A DNA stretch of 39,878 bases from an uncultured Variovorax sp. (GTDB lineage Bacteria > Pseudomonadota > Gammaproteobacteria > Burkholderiales > Burkholderiaceae_C), in the NCBI GenBank assembly GCA_913776885.1, contig CAJYQC010000252.1, positions 1-39,878 on the forward strand, in the 5' to 3' direction. This document shows positions 1 through 8,820 of the stretch, piece after piece. Position numbers and translations under genes: made by a program. The first letter of the stretch is position 1. Each line of letters starts with the position of its first letter. The notes beneath the pieces were generated by a model, which did not search any database, was not told the origin of the DNA, and was given only the letters and a program-made list of their open reading frames with translations.

Positions 1-164
1 GTGTGCACCAGGTCGGCCGCCGAGATGCCCAGCGCCGCGGCGAACCCGCCGCGCGGTCCGTGGGCCACGCCGTGCGAAAGCACGAGGGCCATGTTCGGGC
101 CCGGCGAAAGGAAGAGCGCCAGGACCGCGAGCATGAAGAGACTCAGTGTGGCGAGGCCGATCAA
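1..164 (-). CDS. LysE family translocator, N-terminal part (runs off the window start)
   Basis: Minus-strand translation from TTG at 164: (M)IGLATLSLFMLAVLALFLSPGPNMALVLSHGVAHGPRGGFAAALGISAADLVHT; the SPGPN motif is typical of LysE/RhtB N-termini. Not in the supplied ORF track because it is partial. Confidence 0.8.
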   Translation of the reverse strand, partial: MIGLATLSLFMLAVLALFLSPGPNMALVLSHGVAHGPRGGFAAALGISAADLVH

Positions 165-205
165 CGCGGGCTCCTTCGCGAGTGCTCGGGGCTGGCGCGG
201 CGGCT

Positions 206-1408
206 TCAGGCCGGCGTGGCGGCCAGCTTCCTGTCGCCCAGCAGCACCAGTTCCTCGCGCAGCGTCTGTGCGAGCGCGGCGATGGCGGTGTCGATTTCTT
301 CCACGCTGGCCGTCACGAACGACAGGCGCAACGTGCGCGGATCGCCCTCGCCGGCGTAGAAGGGCGCGCCGGGCACGAAGGCCACGTTGCGCTCCACCGC
401 CTTGGGCAGCAGCTTCACGGTGTCCACGCCCTCGGGCAGGCGCGCCCACAGGAACATGCCGCCCTTGGGCGCGTTGAACTTCACGTCGAGGCCGGCCATC
501 TCGCGCGTGAGCGCGGCCATCATCGCGTCGCGCTGGCGCTTGTAGAGCGCGCGGATGGTGGGCACGTGGGTGTCGAGGAACCTGTCCTTCATCACCGCCG
601 AGACCATGCGCTGCGTGAAGATCGGCGTGTGCAGGTCGACGGCCTGCTTGGCCTGCAGCAGCTTCGGGTAGATGGACTTGGGCGCCACCAGGAAGCCCAG
701 GCGCAGGCCGGGTGCCAGCACCTTCGAGAACGAGCCGAGGTAGATCACGCCCTCGGGGTTGCGCGCGGCCAGCGGCAGCGGCGGGGCTTCGTCGAACCAG
801 AGTTCTCCATAGGGGTTGTCCTCCACGATGGGCAGGCCGGCGGCGGCAGCGGCTGCCGACACGGCGGCGCGGCGCTCTTCCGTCATGGTGCGGCCGGTGG
901 GGTTCTGGAAGTTGGGCAGCAGGTAGATGAAGCGCGCGTCCTTCGCCTTCTGCACGAGGTCGTCGACGATCACGCCGTCGTCGTCGCTGGCCACGCCCAC
1001 CGGGTGCGGCTCCATCGGGCCGAAGGCCTGCAGCGCGCCGAGGTAGGTGGGCGTCTCCACCAGCACCTTGCTGCCCGGATCGATCAGCACCTTGGCCACG
1101 AGGTCGAGGCCCTGCTGCGAGCCAGTTGTGATGAGCACCTGCGAGGCGTCGACGTCCCACGGCAGCATGTCGGCCACCGCCTGGCGCAGCGGCGCGTAGC
1201 CTTCGCTGGCCGCGTACTGCAGCGCGGCCTGGCCGTCGTTGTGCAGCACCTCGGCGCAGGCGTCGGCGAAAGCCTGGATCGGGAAGGTCCTGGGCGAGGG
1301 CAGGCCGCCGGCCAGGCTGATGATGCCGGGGCGCTCGGTGACCTTGAGGATTTCACGCAGCACCGAGGGGTTCATCTTGGCGGCGCGGGCGGCGAGTTTC
1401 CAGTTCAT
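206..1408 (-). CDS. PLP-dependent class I/II aminotransferase (2-aminoadipate transaminase-like)
   Basis: 400 aa; LAGGLPSPRTFP, TTGSQQGLDLVAKVL, EDNPYGELWF, YLGSFSKVLAPGLRLGF (PLP-lysine region). Confidence 0.9.
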   Translation of the reverse strand: MNWKLAARAAKMNPSVLREILKVTERPGIISLAGGLPSPRTFPIQAFADACAEVLHNDGQAALQYAASEGYAPLRQAVADMLPWDVDASQVLITTGSQQGLDLVAKVLIDPGSKVLVETPTYLGALQAFGPMEPHPVGVASDDDGVIVDDLVQKAKDARFIYLLPNFQNPTGRTMTEERRAAVSAAAAAAGLPIVEDNPYGELWFDEAPPLPLAARNPEGVIYLGSFSKVLAPGLRLGFLVAPKSIYPKLLQAKQAVDLHTPIFTQRMVSAVMKDRFLDTHVPTIRALYKRQRDAMMAALTREMAGLDVKFNAPKGGMFLWARLPEGVDTVKLLPKAVERNVAFVPGAPFYAGEGDPRTLRLSFVTASVEEIDTAIAALAQTLREELVLLGDRKLAATPA

Positions 1409-1466
1409 GGTGTTCTTCTTTCAGGCGGTGAGGTTCGGATGTTCGGGGGGGCGCGCACGGCGCGGG

Positions 1467-2423
1467 TCAATCACGGTACACGACATGGGCTCGCTTGTCC
1501 TCCCGGCCCCGGGCGGGTGCCGGCGCGGGCTGCGACAGCCGCTTGCCGATGACCACCGTGGCCACCACAGCCGCGGCGAAGGCCAGCGTGACCACGTCCA
1601 GCGGCTCGCCCAGGATCGGGATCGAGGCCAGGATCGACAGGAAGGGCTGCAACAGCTGCGTCTGGCTCACGCGCAGCGCGCCGCCCAGGGCCAGCCCGCG
1701 GTACCAGGCGAAGAAGCCGATCCACATCGAGAACATGCCGACGTAGACGAAGCCAAGCCAAGAGGCGGTGGCGATCGGCTGCGAGGGCCACAGCACGAAC
1801 GTGGCCGGCAGCGTGACGGGCAGCGCCATCACGCAGACCCAGCAGATCACGCGCTCTGCGCCCAGCGAGGGCGTGACCTGCGCGCCGTAGATGTAGCCCA
1901 GCGAAGCCGCGGTGACCGCGCCCACCAGCAGCAGGTCGGCCCATTCGAAGCCGAAGCCATGACCGCCCTGGCTCGCGCGCAGCACCGAGAACACCACCAC
2001 CAGCAGGCTGCCCGCGACGGCGCAGAGCCAGAAGCCCAGCCGCGCGCGCTGATGCAGCACCCAGGCCGCGACGGCGGCCGTGACCAGCGGCAGCAGCGCC
2101 GTCACCACCGCCGCGTGGCTGGCCGTGACCACGCGCAGTGCATAAGCCAGCAGCAGCGGGTAGCCGATGACGTTGCCCAGCACCGCCATGCCCAGCGGCT
2201 TCCACTGGTGCGGTGCGGGGCGCGGCGAGCGCGTGACCAGCAGGAAAACGGCCGACAGCACGCCCGCCAGCGCGGCGCGGCCGAGCGTCACGAACCACGG
2301 CGAGAGCTGCGGCGCATCCTGCGAGCCGGTGGCCAGGCGCGTCATCGGCAGCGTGATGGCGAACAGCGCAACGCCCACCACGCCCAGCCACATGCCGAGA
2401 GTTTCGTCCTTGATGTTCTTCAT
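1467..2423 (-). CDS. EamA/DMT family transporter
   Basis: Minus-strand ORF; likely start MKNIKDETLGMWLGVVGVALFAITLPMTRLATG; ~10 hydrophobic segments, EamA-like repeats. The longer ORF start at 2720 is probably spurious. Confidence 0.85.
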   Translation of the reverse strand: MKNIKDETLGMWLGVVGVALFAITLPMTRLATGSQDAPQLSPWFVTLGRAALAGVLSAVFLLVTRSPRPAPHQWKPLGMAVLGNVIGYPLLLAYALRVVTASHAAVVTALLPLVTAAVAAWVLHQRARLGFWLCAVAGSLLVVVFSVLRASQGGHGFGFEWADLLLVGAVTAASLGYIYGAQVTPSLGAERVICWVCVMALPVTLPATFVLWPSQPIATASWLGFVYVGMFSMWIGFFAWYRGLALGGALRVSQTQLLQPFLSILASIPILGEPLDVVTLAFAAAVVATVVIGKRLSQPAPAPARGREDKRAHVVYRD

Positions 2424-2482
2424 GCCGGCGACCTCCCCGAGAAGGGTGCCGCTGAAACCGGGCGGTGCGCCGTCGGGGAATA

Positions 2483-2572
2483 CCGCGGAACCGGCTCTGC
2501 CGGGCCGCTGGTATTGCCCCCTGCAAGGGGGTTGGCGAAGCGACACGAAGTGCGCGAAGCCTGGGGGTGAGC
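2483..2572 (+). repeat. Dispersed intergenic repeat, copy 1
   Basis: GGGGGTTGGCGAAGCGACACGAAGTGCGCGAAGCCTGGGGG core; reverse-complement copy at ~34485-34575. Confidence 0.8.
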
Positions 2573-2577
2573 CGATC

Positions 2578-3177
2578 TCATACGCCCGCCATCCACCAGG
2601 CGGTGAGCACGAGCACGAGCCCCATTGCACGGTTGAACCACAGCAGCCGCGAGCCCCTGGCCAGCCAGTCGCGCAGCATGGCGCCGACCAGCGCGTACGC
2701 GAAGTTGCTGACGAAGGCATAGGCCAGCATCACCGGCGCCACGATCGCGAAGCGGTGCAGCGCGTCGGGCTGCCCGGCAATCCAGCCCGCCACCAGCGTG
2801 AGCGCCAGCAGCCACGCCTTGATGTTCACGAACTGCAGCATCACGCCCTGGCCGAAGCCCACCGACAGGCTCTTGCCATCGGCCTTGCCGAGCGTCGCGC
2901 TGCCGCTGAGCTTGTACGCCAGCCACAGCAGGTAGCCGATGCCCAGCGCCTTGATGGCCAGCCGCAGCGAAGGCACCGCCACCACCAGCGCTCCGATGCC
3001 GGCGGCGCACAGCGCCAGCAGCAGGGTCCAGCCCACCGGTACCGCGATCACGAAGCGCATGGCGCGCGACAGGCCGCCGTTGGCCGCGAGGGCGGTGGAC
3101 AGCGTGGTGTTGGGGCCGGGCGAGAAGCTCATCGCCGTGGCCAGCACCAGCAGCGCGGTGAATTCTTGCCAGTTCAT
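2578..3177 (-). CDS. LysE family translocator
   Basis: MNWQEFTALLVLATAMSFSPGPNTTLSTALAANGGLSRAMRF..., polytopic; SFSPGPN motif. Divergent from the MocR regulator. Confidence 0.9.
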   Translation of the reverse strand: MNWQEFTALLVLATAMSFSPGPNTTLSTALAANGGLSRAMRFVIAVPVGWTLLLALCAAGIGALVVAVPSLRLAIKALGIGYLLWLAYKLSGSATLGKADGKSLSVGFGQGVMLQFVNIKAWLLALTLVAGWIAGQPDALHRFAIVAPVMLAYAFVSNFAYALVGAMLRDWLARGSRLLWFNRAMGLVLVLTAWWMAGV

Positions 3178-3195
3178 GACACACACTCTAAACTT

Positions 3196-3253
3196 GTGAC
3201 CATTACAGTTCCAGTACAGATGATCGAACAATCGCCCAATCTGTATTGGTCAC
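3196..3253. promoter_or_regulatory. Candidate MocR operator: imperfect 13-bp inverted repeat in the divergent promoter
   Basis: GTGACCATTACAG (3196-3208) and CTGTATTGGTCAC (3241-3253) are inverted repeats with one mismatch, separated by 32 bp, between divergent lysE and mocR. Confidence 0.6.
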
Positions 3254-3299
3254 CCCTTCGACACAGAAGCCAGGGAAGCCGGCCCCGCCCGGACGACGC

Positions 3300-4745
3300 A
3301 TGCTCACACGCACTTCCACACAGTCGCTGACCGGGCAACTCGCCGACCGCCTTGCCGAGCGCATCCGCACCCGGCTGCTGCCGCCCGGCGCGCGCCTGCC
3401 CTCGGTGCGCGAATGCGCGCGGCAGCAGGGCGTGAGCCCCTATACCGTGGTCGCGGCCTATGACCAATTGCTGGCGCAGGGGCTGGTCGAGGCCCGGCGC
3501 CAGCGCGGTTTCTACGTGCGCGACTCCGCTGCGGCGCAGGACGCCCGCTCGGCGAGCGGTGCCGGCGCCAACGGCGGCATGGGCGTGCCGGCCGCCATCG
3601 CGGTGCAGATGATGGCCTCGCGCGTGCCGGCCGACGCCAGCTCGCTGATCCGCAGCATGTTCCACCGCCCGAGCGACAAGCCGCAGCCCGGCATGGGCGT
3701 GTTCCCGCCCGACTGGATGGCCTCCACCTTCATGCCCACGGCCGTGCGGCGCATGACCAATACAGCCGCATTGCAGGAACTGTCGCTGCAATACGGCGAG
3801 CCGGCCGGCGACATGAGCCTGCGGCGCAGCCTCTCGCAGAAGCTGGTGGGCATCAACGTGCCGGCCTCGCCCGACCAGATCGTGACCACCGTCGGCGCCA
3901 CCCACGCGCTGGATATCGTGAGCCGCACGCTGCTGCGCGCTGGCGATCCGGTGATGGTCGAGGAACCGGGCTGGGCGCTGGAGTTCGCTCGGCTGGAGGC
4001 GCTGGGCATGCGCATCCTGTCGGTCCCGCGCCGTGCCGACGGGCCCGACCTGGACGTGATGGCGCAGTACTGCAAGCTGCACAGCCCCAAGCTCTTCGTC
4101 AGCGTGAGCGTGCTGCACAACCCCACCGGCTACAGCCTCACCCCGGGCAGCGCGCACCGCGTGCTCAAGCTGGCGAACGAGCACGGCTTCCACATCGTCG
4201 AGGACGACACCTACAGCCATCTCGCGCCCGAGCACGCCACGCGGCTGAGCGCGCTCGACGGGCTGCAGCGCACCATCTACGTCAGCGGCTTCGCGAAGAT
4301 CCTCGCGCCCAACTGGCGCATCGGCTTCCTGGCCGCGCCGCCCGACCTCAAGGAGCGGCTGCTCGAGACCAAGCTGCTGGCCACGCTGACCTCGCCCACG
4401 CTTTTCGAGCGGGCCTTGTCGTGGTGCATCGACCAGGGGCAGCTGCGCCGGCACTCCGAGCGCGTGCGGCTGCGGCTCGACGGCGCGCGCGGGCGGGCGG
4501 TGAAGCTGGCGATGGCGCACGGCTGCACCTTCGCCTCGGAGCCGGCGGGGCTCTTCGGCTGGGTCGACACCGGCGTGGACACCGACGCGCTCACGCAGCG
4601 CATGCTCGACCAGGGCTACCTGCTGGCGCCCGGATCGCTCTTCCATGCGCGCCGGCCGCCGAGCACCATGATGCGGATCAACTTCGCCACCTCGCAGGAC
4701 GCGGCCTTCTGGAAGGTCTTCAGCAAGGTGCGAGGCGAAGTCTGA
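3300..4745 (+). CDS. MocR-family transcriptional regulator (GntR wHTH + aminotransferase-fold domain)
   Basis: LADRLAERIRTRLLPPGARLPSVRECARQQGVSPYTVVAAYDQLLAQGLVEARRQRGFYV (GntR HTH) followed by an aminotransferase domain (VEDDTYSHLAPEH; YVSGFAKILAPNWRIGF). ORF is open from 3246; ATG at 3300 preferred. Confidence 0.9.
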   Translation: MLTRTSTQSLTGQLADRLAERIRTRLLPPGARLPSVRECARQQGVSPYTVVAAYDQLLAQGLVEARRQRGFYVRDSAAAQDARSASGAGANGGMGVPAAIAVQMMASRVPADASSLIRSMFHRPSDKPQPGMGVFPPDWMASTFMPTAVRRMTNTAALQELSLQYGEPAGDMSLRRSLSQKLVGINVPASPDQIVTTVGATHALDIVSRTLLRAGDPVMVEEPGWALEFARLEALGMRILSVPRRADGPDLDVMAQYCKLHSPKLFVSVSVLHNPTGYSLTPGSAHRVLKLANEHGFHIVEDDTYSHLAPEHATRLSALDGLQRTIYVSGFAKILAPNWRIGFLAAPPDLKERLLETKLLATLTSPTLFERALSWCIDQGQLRRHSERVRLRLDGARGRAVKLAMAHGCTFASEPAGLFGWVDTGVDTDALTQRMLDQGYLLAPGSLFHARRPPSTMMRINFATSQDAAFWKVFSKVRGEV

Positions 4746-4970
4746 TCGGGCGCGCCGCCCAGCTTCGTGCACTCCTCACAGCGCGCGGATTTCCCGTCGG
4801 AGGCGACGCCAACTGCCCGGCGGATCCGGTTCCGTGGCGTTGCGCGACGGGGCTTCCACATCGGCGGCGCACGCAGGGAAAAGCCGGCGAGGCAGGGTCA
4901 AACGCCGGAGGCTTGGAGTAAGCTGGCAGCACAAGAAAACCCATACCCAGCACCCCAGGAGACCTTCCGC

Positions 4971-5759
4971 ATGAGCAACGCCAGCAAGCCCTTCGACTTC
5001 AGCCAGTTCGTTCCCGGATTCGACTTCCTGAAGAACCTCGCCGGCGGCGCTGCCTCGGGCAGCGGTTCCATGCCGGGCATTCCCAGCCTCGCGAGCTGGG
5101 TGGCGCCCACGCTGAGCGTGGAAGAGGTCGACAAGCGCATCCAGGAACTCAAGACCGTGCAGTACTGGCTCGAGCAGAACGGCCATGCGCTGAAGGCCAC
5201 CATCCAGGCGCTCGAAGTGCAGAAGATGACGCTTTCGACGCTGCGCGGCATGAACGTCCGCATGGAAGACATCGCCAGCGCGTTCACCCGGCAGGCGAGC
5301 GCCGCCGCGGCTGTCGTGACGCCCGCCGCCGCGCCCGCCCAGGCCGCGGCGGAGCCCGAGCCCGAGGAAATCGAGGACGAAGAACCGCCAAAGGAAGAAG
5401 CCGAAGAAGCGGCTCCCCCGCCGAAGAAGGCCAGCCGGAAGCCGGCCGACTCCAGGTCGAAAGCCACGGCGGGCGAGGGCGCGGGCGTGGTCGACCCGAT
5501 GCAGTGGTGGGGCTCGCTCACCGAGCAGTTCCAGCAGATCGCCAGCACGGCGCTGCAGGACGCGGCCCAGCTGAAGATGCCGTCCATGGCGCAACCGCTG
5601 GCCGATGCGGTCGGCTCCGTCATGGGCAAGCCGGCGGCGGCGCGCAAGCCTGCGGCCGCCGCGAAGAAGAACACCAAGACGACTCCGAAGCAGCCGGCTG
5701 CGGCCGCCAGGAAAAAGACGACTGTCGCCGCGCGCAAGCGAACCTCCGCGCGACGCTGA
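4971..5759 (+). CDS. phaM: PhaM-like polyhydroxyalkanoate granule regulatory protein
   Basis: MSNASKPFDFSQFVPGFDFLKNLAGG N-terminus and Lys/Ala-rich C-terminal tail (PAAARKPAAAAKKNTKTTPKQPAAAARKKTTVAARKRTSARR). Confidence 0.85.
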   Translation: MSNASKPFDFSQFVPGFDFLKNLAGGAASGSGSMPGIPSLASWVAPTLSVEEVDKRIQELKTVQYWLEQNGHALKATIQALEVQKMTLSTLRGMNVRMEDIASAFTRQASAAAAVVTPAAAPAQAAAEPEPEEIEDEEPPKEEAEEAAPPPKKASRKPADSRSKATAGEGAGVVDPMQWWGSLTEQFQQIASTALQDAAQLKMPSMAQPLADAVGSVMGKPAAARKPAAAAKKNTKTTPKQPAAAARKKTTVAARKRTSARR

Positions 5760-5804
5760 CGTCATACGCAAACATCCATTTTCAAGAACGGGTTGGCACG
5801 CATC

Positions 5805-7085
5805 ATGAAGTTGTTTCCCTCCGGCCATGCCACCCATCCGCAATGGCGAATGGCCGCAGGCCTCGTGCTGGCTCAGCTGCGGGCGCAGATGGCGCTGCCC
5901 GACTACGCCTCCGCGCCCACGCTGGGGCTGCTCTACATCACCGACCACTACGCGAACGACGCGCAGGAGATCCTCGACCACCTGAGCGCCGAACTGCCCG
6001 AGGTGACCGACTGGTCGGGCACCGTCGGCGTGGGCGTGTCGGCCAACAACGCCGAGTACTTCGACGAACCCGGCATGACCCTCATGCTCTGCGCCTTGCC
6101 GAGCGACCGGTACCGCGTGTTCTCCGGCGTCGCGCCGCTGGGCAATTCGGAAATGAGCGGCTTCGAGGCGCATACCGCGCTGGTGCACGCCGACCCCGCC
6201 ACGCCCGACCTCGCCGAGCTGATCGGCGAGATGGCCGGGCGCACCGACACCGGCTACCTGTTCGGCGGACTCTCGTCGGGCCGCAACGGCGCGCTGCAGT
6301 TCGCGGTCGGCGGCAACGGCAACATCCGCGGCCATGGCGCCGCAGGCGGCGTGTTCTCGGGCGGGCTATCGGGCGTGGTCTTTGGCGAAGGCGTGCGGCT
6401 GGTGTCGCGCGTCACGCAGGGCTGCCAGCCGCTGCGCTCCGGCGCGGTGCGCGAACGCGAGATCACCGAGGCCGACGGCAACCGGCTGCTCAAGCTCGAC
6501 GGCGAGCCGGCGCTCGACGTGCTGCTGGCCGACCTGCAGGTGTCGCTGGAACGCCCGCAGGAGGCCATCGAAGCGGTGCGCAACACGCTGGTCGGCCTGG
6601 CCGACGCCGGCAGCGACGGCATCCGCCGTACCGGCGACCTGGGCGCCGACGTGCTCGTGCGCCACATCATCGGACTCGACCCCACGCGGCGCGGCGTCGC
6701 CATCGCCGACACCGCGGAAGCCGGCATGCGCCTGACCTTCTGCCGACGCAACGCCCAGGCCGCACGCGCCGACCTGATGCGCATCTGCGCAGAGATCCGC
6801 GAGGAACTGGAGCCCGAGGAGCAGACGCTCGCCACCGCCCGCGCCGTGGCGGCAGGCGAGGCCGAGGCCGCGCCGCACCCCGCGCGCCGCATCGCGGGGG
6901 CCGTGTACGTGAGCTGCTCCGGCCGCGGCGGCCCGCACTTCGGCGCGCCCGGCGCCGAACTGCAGATCGTGCGGCACGCGCTGGGCGATGTGCCGCTGGT
7001 GGGCTTCTTCGCCGCGGGAGAGATCGCACGGCACCATCTGTATGGGTATACCGGGGTGTTGACGGTATTCACTTCCGACGACTGA
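5805..7085 (+). CDS. FIST domain signal-transduction protein (FIST_N + FIST_C)
   Basis: LLYITDHYANDAQEILDHLSAELPEVTDWSGTVGVGVSA..., ...VYVSCSGRGGPHFGAPGAELQIVRHALGDVPLVGFFAAGEIARHHLYGYTGVLTVF is FIST_C-like. Confidence 0.85.
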   Translation: MKLFPSGHATHPQWRMAAGLVLAQLRAQMALPDYASAPTLGLLYITDHYANDAQEILDHLSAELPEVTDWSGTVGVGVSANNAEYFDEPGMTLMLCALPSDRYRVFSGVAPLGNSEMSGFEAHTALVHADPATPDLAELIGEMAGRTDTGYLFGGLSSGRNGALQFAVGGNGNIRGHGAAGGVFSGGLSGVVFGEGVRLVSRVTQGCQPLRSGAVREREITEADGNRLLKLDGEPALDVLLADLQVSLERPQEAIEAVRNTLVGLADAGSDGIRRTGDLGADVLVRHIIGLDPTRRGVAIADTAEAGMRLTFCRRNAQAARADLMRICAEIREELEPEEQTLATARAVAAGEAEAAPHPARRIAGAVYVSCSGRGGPHFGAPGAELQIVRHALGDVPLVGFFAAGEIARHHLYGYTGVLTVFTSDD

Positions 7086-7100
7086 CCCCGGCCGGCCGTG

Positions 7101-8402
7101 TCAGGCCGGTTGCAGGACGCGCGGCGCGGGCGCCGGCATCCCCGTGAACGCGAAATCCACCTCCGGCGCCAGCCCACTCACGATTCGCGCGATCGACTTG
7201 CCGGAGCCGCAGGCATGCGTCCAGCCCAGGGTTCCGTGGCCGGTGTTGAGGAACAGGTTCGGCAGTTTCGTCTTGCCGATCAGCGGCACGTTGCTCGGCG
7301 TGGCCGGGCGCAGGCCGGTCCAGAACTGGGCCTGGGTGGTGTCGCCGGCACCGGGGAAGAGCTCCTCGACGCGGCGCACGATGGCTTCGCAGCGCACGCG
7401 GTTCAGGTCGCGGTCGTAGCCGTTGAGCTCGGCCGTGCCGGCGATGCGCAGGCGGTCGCCGGACTCCGAGGTGTAGCGCGAGAACACGAGCTTGAATTCG
7501 TCATCGGTCAGCGAGACCTGGTGGGCCTTGGAGGCGTCCTTGACGGGCAGGGTCACCGAATAGCCCTTGGCCGGGTAGATCGGCAGCCGGATGCCCAGCG
7601 GCGCTGCGTACAGCGGGCTCAGCGAGCCCATCGCCAGCACGAACGCGTCGCCGCGGATTCGCTGGAAGCGGCCTTCGCTGTCGGTGGCCTCGACGTGGTC
7701 GATGCTGCCGCCGGCCTCGCGCAACGCTGTCACGGTGTGGCTCATCAGGAACCTCACGCCCGCGGCGGCGGCCAGCGCGACGAGTTCTCGCGCGAAGCGG
7801 TTGGCGTCGCCGGACTCGTCTTCGGCGGTGTATGTGGCGCCGGCGAGCTTCGGGCGGATGTGGGCGAGGGCGGGCTCGATCTTCACCGCCTCGTCGGCCG
7901 AGATGACGCGGCGCTCGCAGCCCAGGGCGCGCATCTGCTCGGCGGGCTCGAGGGCGCCGTCGAACTCCTTCTGCGTCGTGTAGAAGTGCAGGATGCCCTG
8001 CGTGCGCTGGTCGTAGCTGAGGCCGGTGTCGCGGCGCAACTGTTGCAACATCGAGCGGCTGTATGTGCCCAGACGAACGATCTGTTCGATGTTGTGGCGG
8101 GTGCGCGCCGGCGTGCATTCGCGCAGGAACTGCAGGCCCCAGAGCCATTGGCGCATGTCGGGGCGGATGCGGAAGAGCAGAGGAGCGTCTTCCTTGCCCA
8201 GCCATTGCAGCACCTTCAGCGGCGCGCTGGGGTTGGCCCAGGGCTCGGCGTGGCTGACGGAGATCTGCCCGCCGTTGGCGAAGCTGGTTTCAGCGGCGGG
8301 GGTCGCCTGCCGGTCGATCACGGTCACTTCGTGGCCGAGTTGCTGGAGGTAGTAAGCCGAAGTCACGCCGAGCAGGCCGGCGCCAAGGACGATCACGCGC
8401 AT
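7101..8402 (-). CDS. dadA: DadA-like D-amino-acid dehydrogenase / glycine-oxidase-type FAD oxidoreductase
   Basis: MRVIVLGAGLLGVTSAYYLQQLGHEVTVIDRQ (FAD Rossmann motif), C-terminal WTGLRPATPSNVPLIGKTKLPNLFLNTGHGTLGWTHACGSGK; DAO superfamily. Confidence 0.88.
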   Translation of the reverse strand: MRVIVLGAGLLGVTSAYYLQQLGHEVTVIDRQATPAAETSFANGGQISVSHAEPWANPSAPLKVLQWLGKEDAPLLFRIRPDMRQWLWGLQFLRECTPARTRHNIEQIVRLGTYSRSMLQQLRRDTGLSYDQRTQGILHFYTTQKEFDGALEPAEQMRALGCERRVISADEAVKIEPALAHIRPKLAGATYTAEDESGDANRFARELVALAAAAGVRFLMSHTVTALREAGGSIDHVEATDSEGRFQRIRGDAFVLAMGSLSPLYAAPLGIRLPIYPAKGYSVTLPVKDASKAHQVSLTDDEFKLVFSRYTSESGDRLRIAGTAELNGYDRDLNRVRCEAIVRRVEELFPGAGDTTQAQFWTGLRPATPSNVPLIGKTKLPNLFLNTGHGTLGWTHACGSGKSIARIVSGLAPEVDFAFTGMPAPAPRVLQPA

Positions 8403-8498
8403 TTCAAATACCTTTGAGGTTGCAGCGCTTGAACGGCGGGCGAGGTTTGCTATCGGATGAATAGCAAAAGCAACCGGACGACCGCAGTCCAAGTTGCC

Positions 8499-8700
8499 GC
8501 TCCCCCTGTCCTCGGTACCTGAGAGATTCACCCGCTGCGCCCGCAGAGGGTTTGCTCCTTCGGTGCGCCACGTGGCGTGGCGGCTCTCCAGACGGCGTTT
8601 TCAGTTGATGCAGTACAGGCCCTTTTGGGGCCGACCTGAGCGTTTATGGGAGTTTGCGCCTTCGGTGGGGCCGCCGGGTGGCCCGCTCTCCTGCAGTGGA
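8499..8700 (-). promoter_or_regulatory. Tandem (two-aptamer) glycine riboswitch in the 5' leader of dadA-like gene
   Basis: Minus strand: GCAGGAGAGCGGGCC...CACCGAAGGCGCAAACTCCC...GCTCAGGTCGGCCCC (aptamer I), then CTGGAGAGCCGCC...CACCGAAGGAGCAAACCCTC...GGTGAATCTCTCAGGTACCGAGGACAGGGGGAG (aptamer II). Matches conserved glycine riboswitch GGAGAG / CCGAAGG.GCAAAC / CUCAGG...GGACAG blocks. Confidence 0.92.
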
Positions 8701-8820
8701 CGGGATTGTAGGCGGGGCATGCGGGCGCTGCCAATCTGTGACTTTTGACCAACGGTCCGATGGGATAATGGATTGTTAATCTGCCGTGACGGCAAAGTCT
8801 CATAACTTGCAGGGAATCCC

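Noticed and set aside
146-1552. 468-aa plus-strand ORF, and similarly 3174..4772(-), 4776..6335(-), 7098..8417(+), 36704..38497(+)
   Set aside because: All lie opposite confidently identified genes and have low-complexity His/Gln/Arg/Val-rich composition typical of shadow frames.
5640-5759. Ala/Lys-rich repetitive C-terminus of the PhaM-like protein as a possible novel repeat
   Set aside because: Lys/Ala-rich DNA-binding tails are a known property of PhaM-type proteins.
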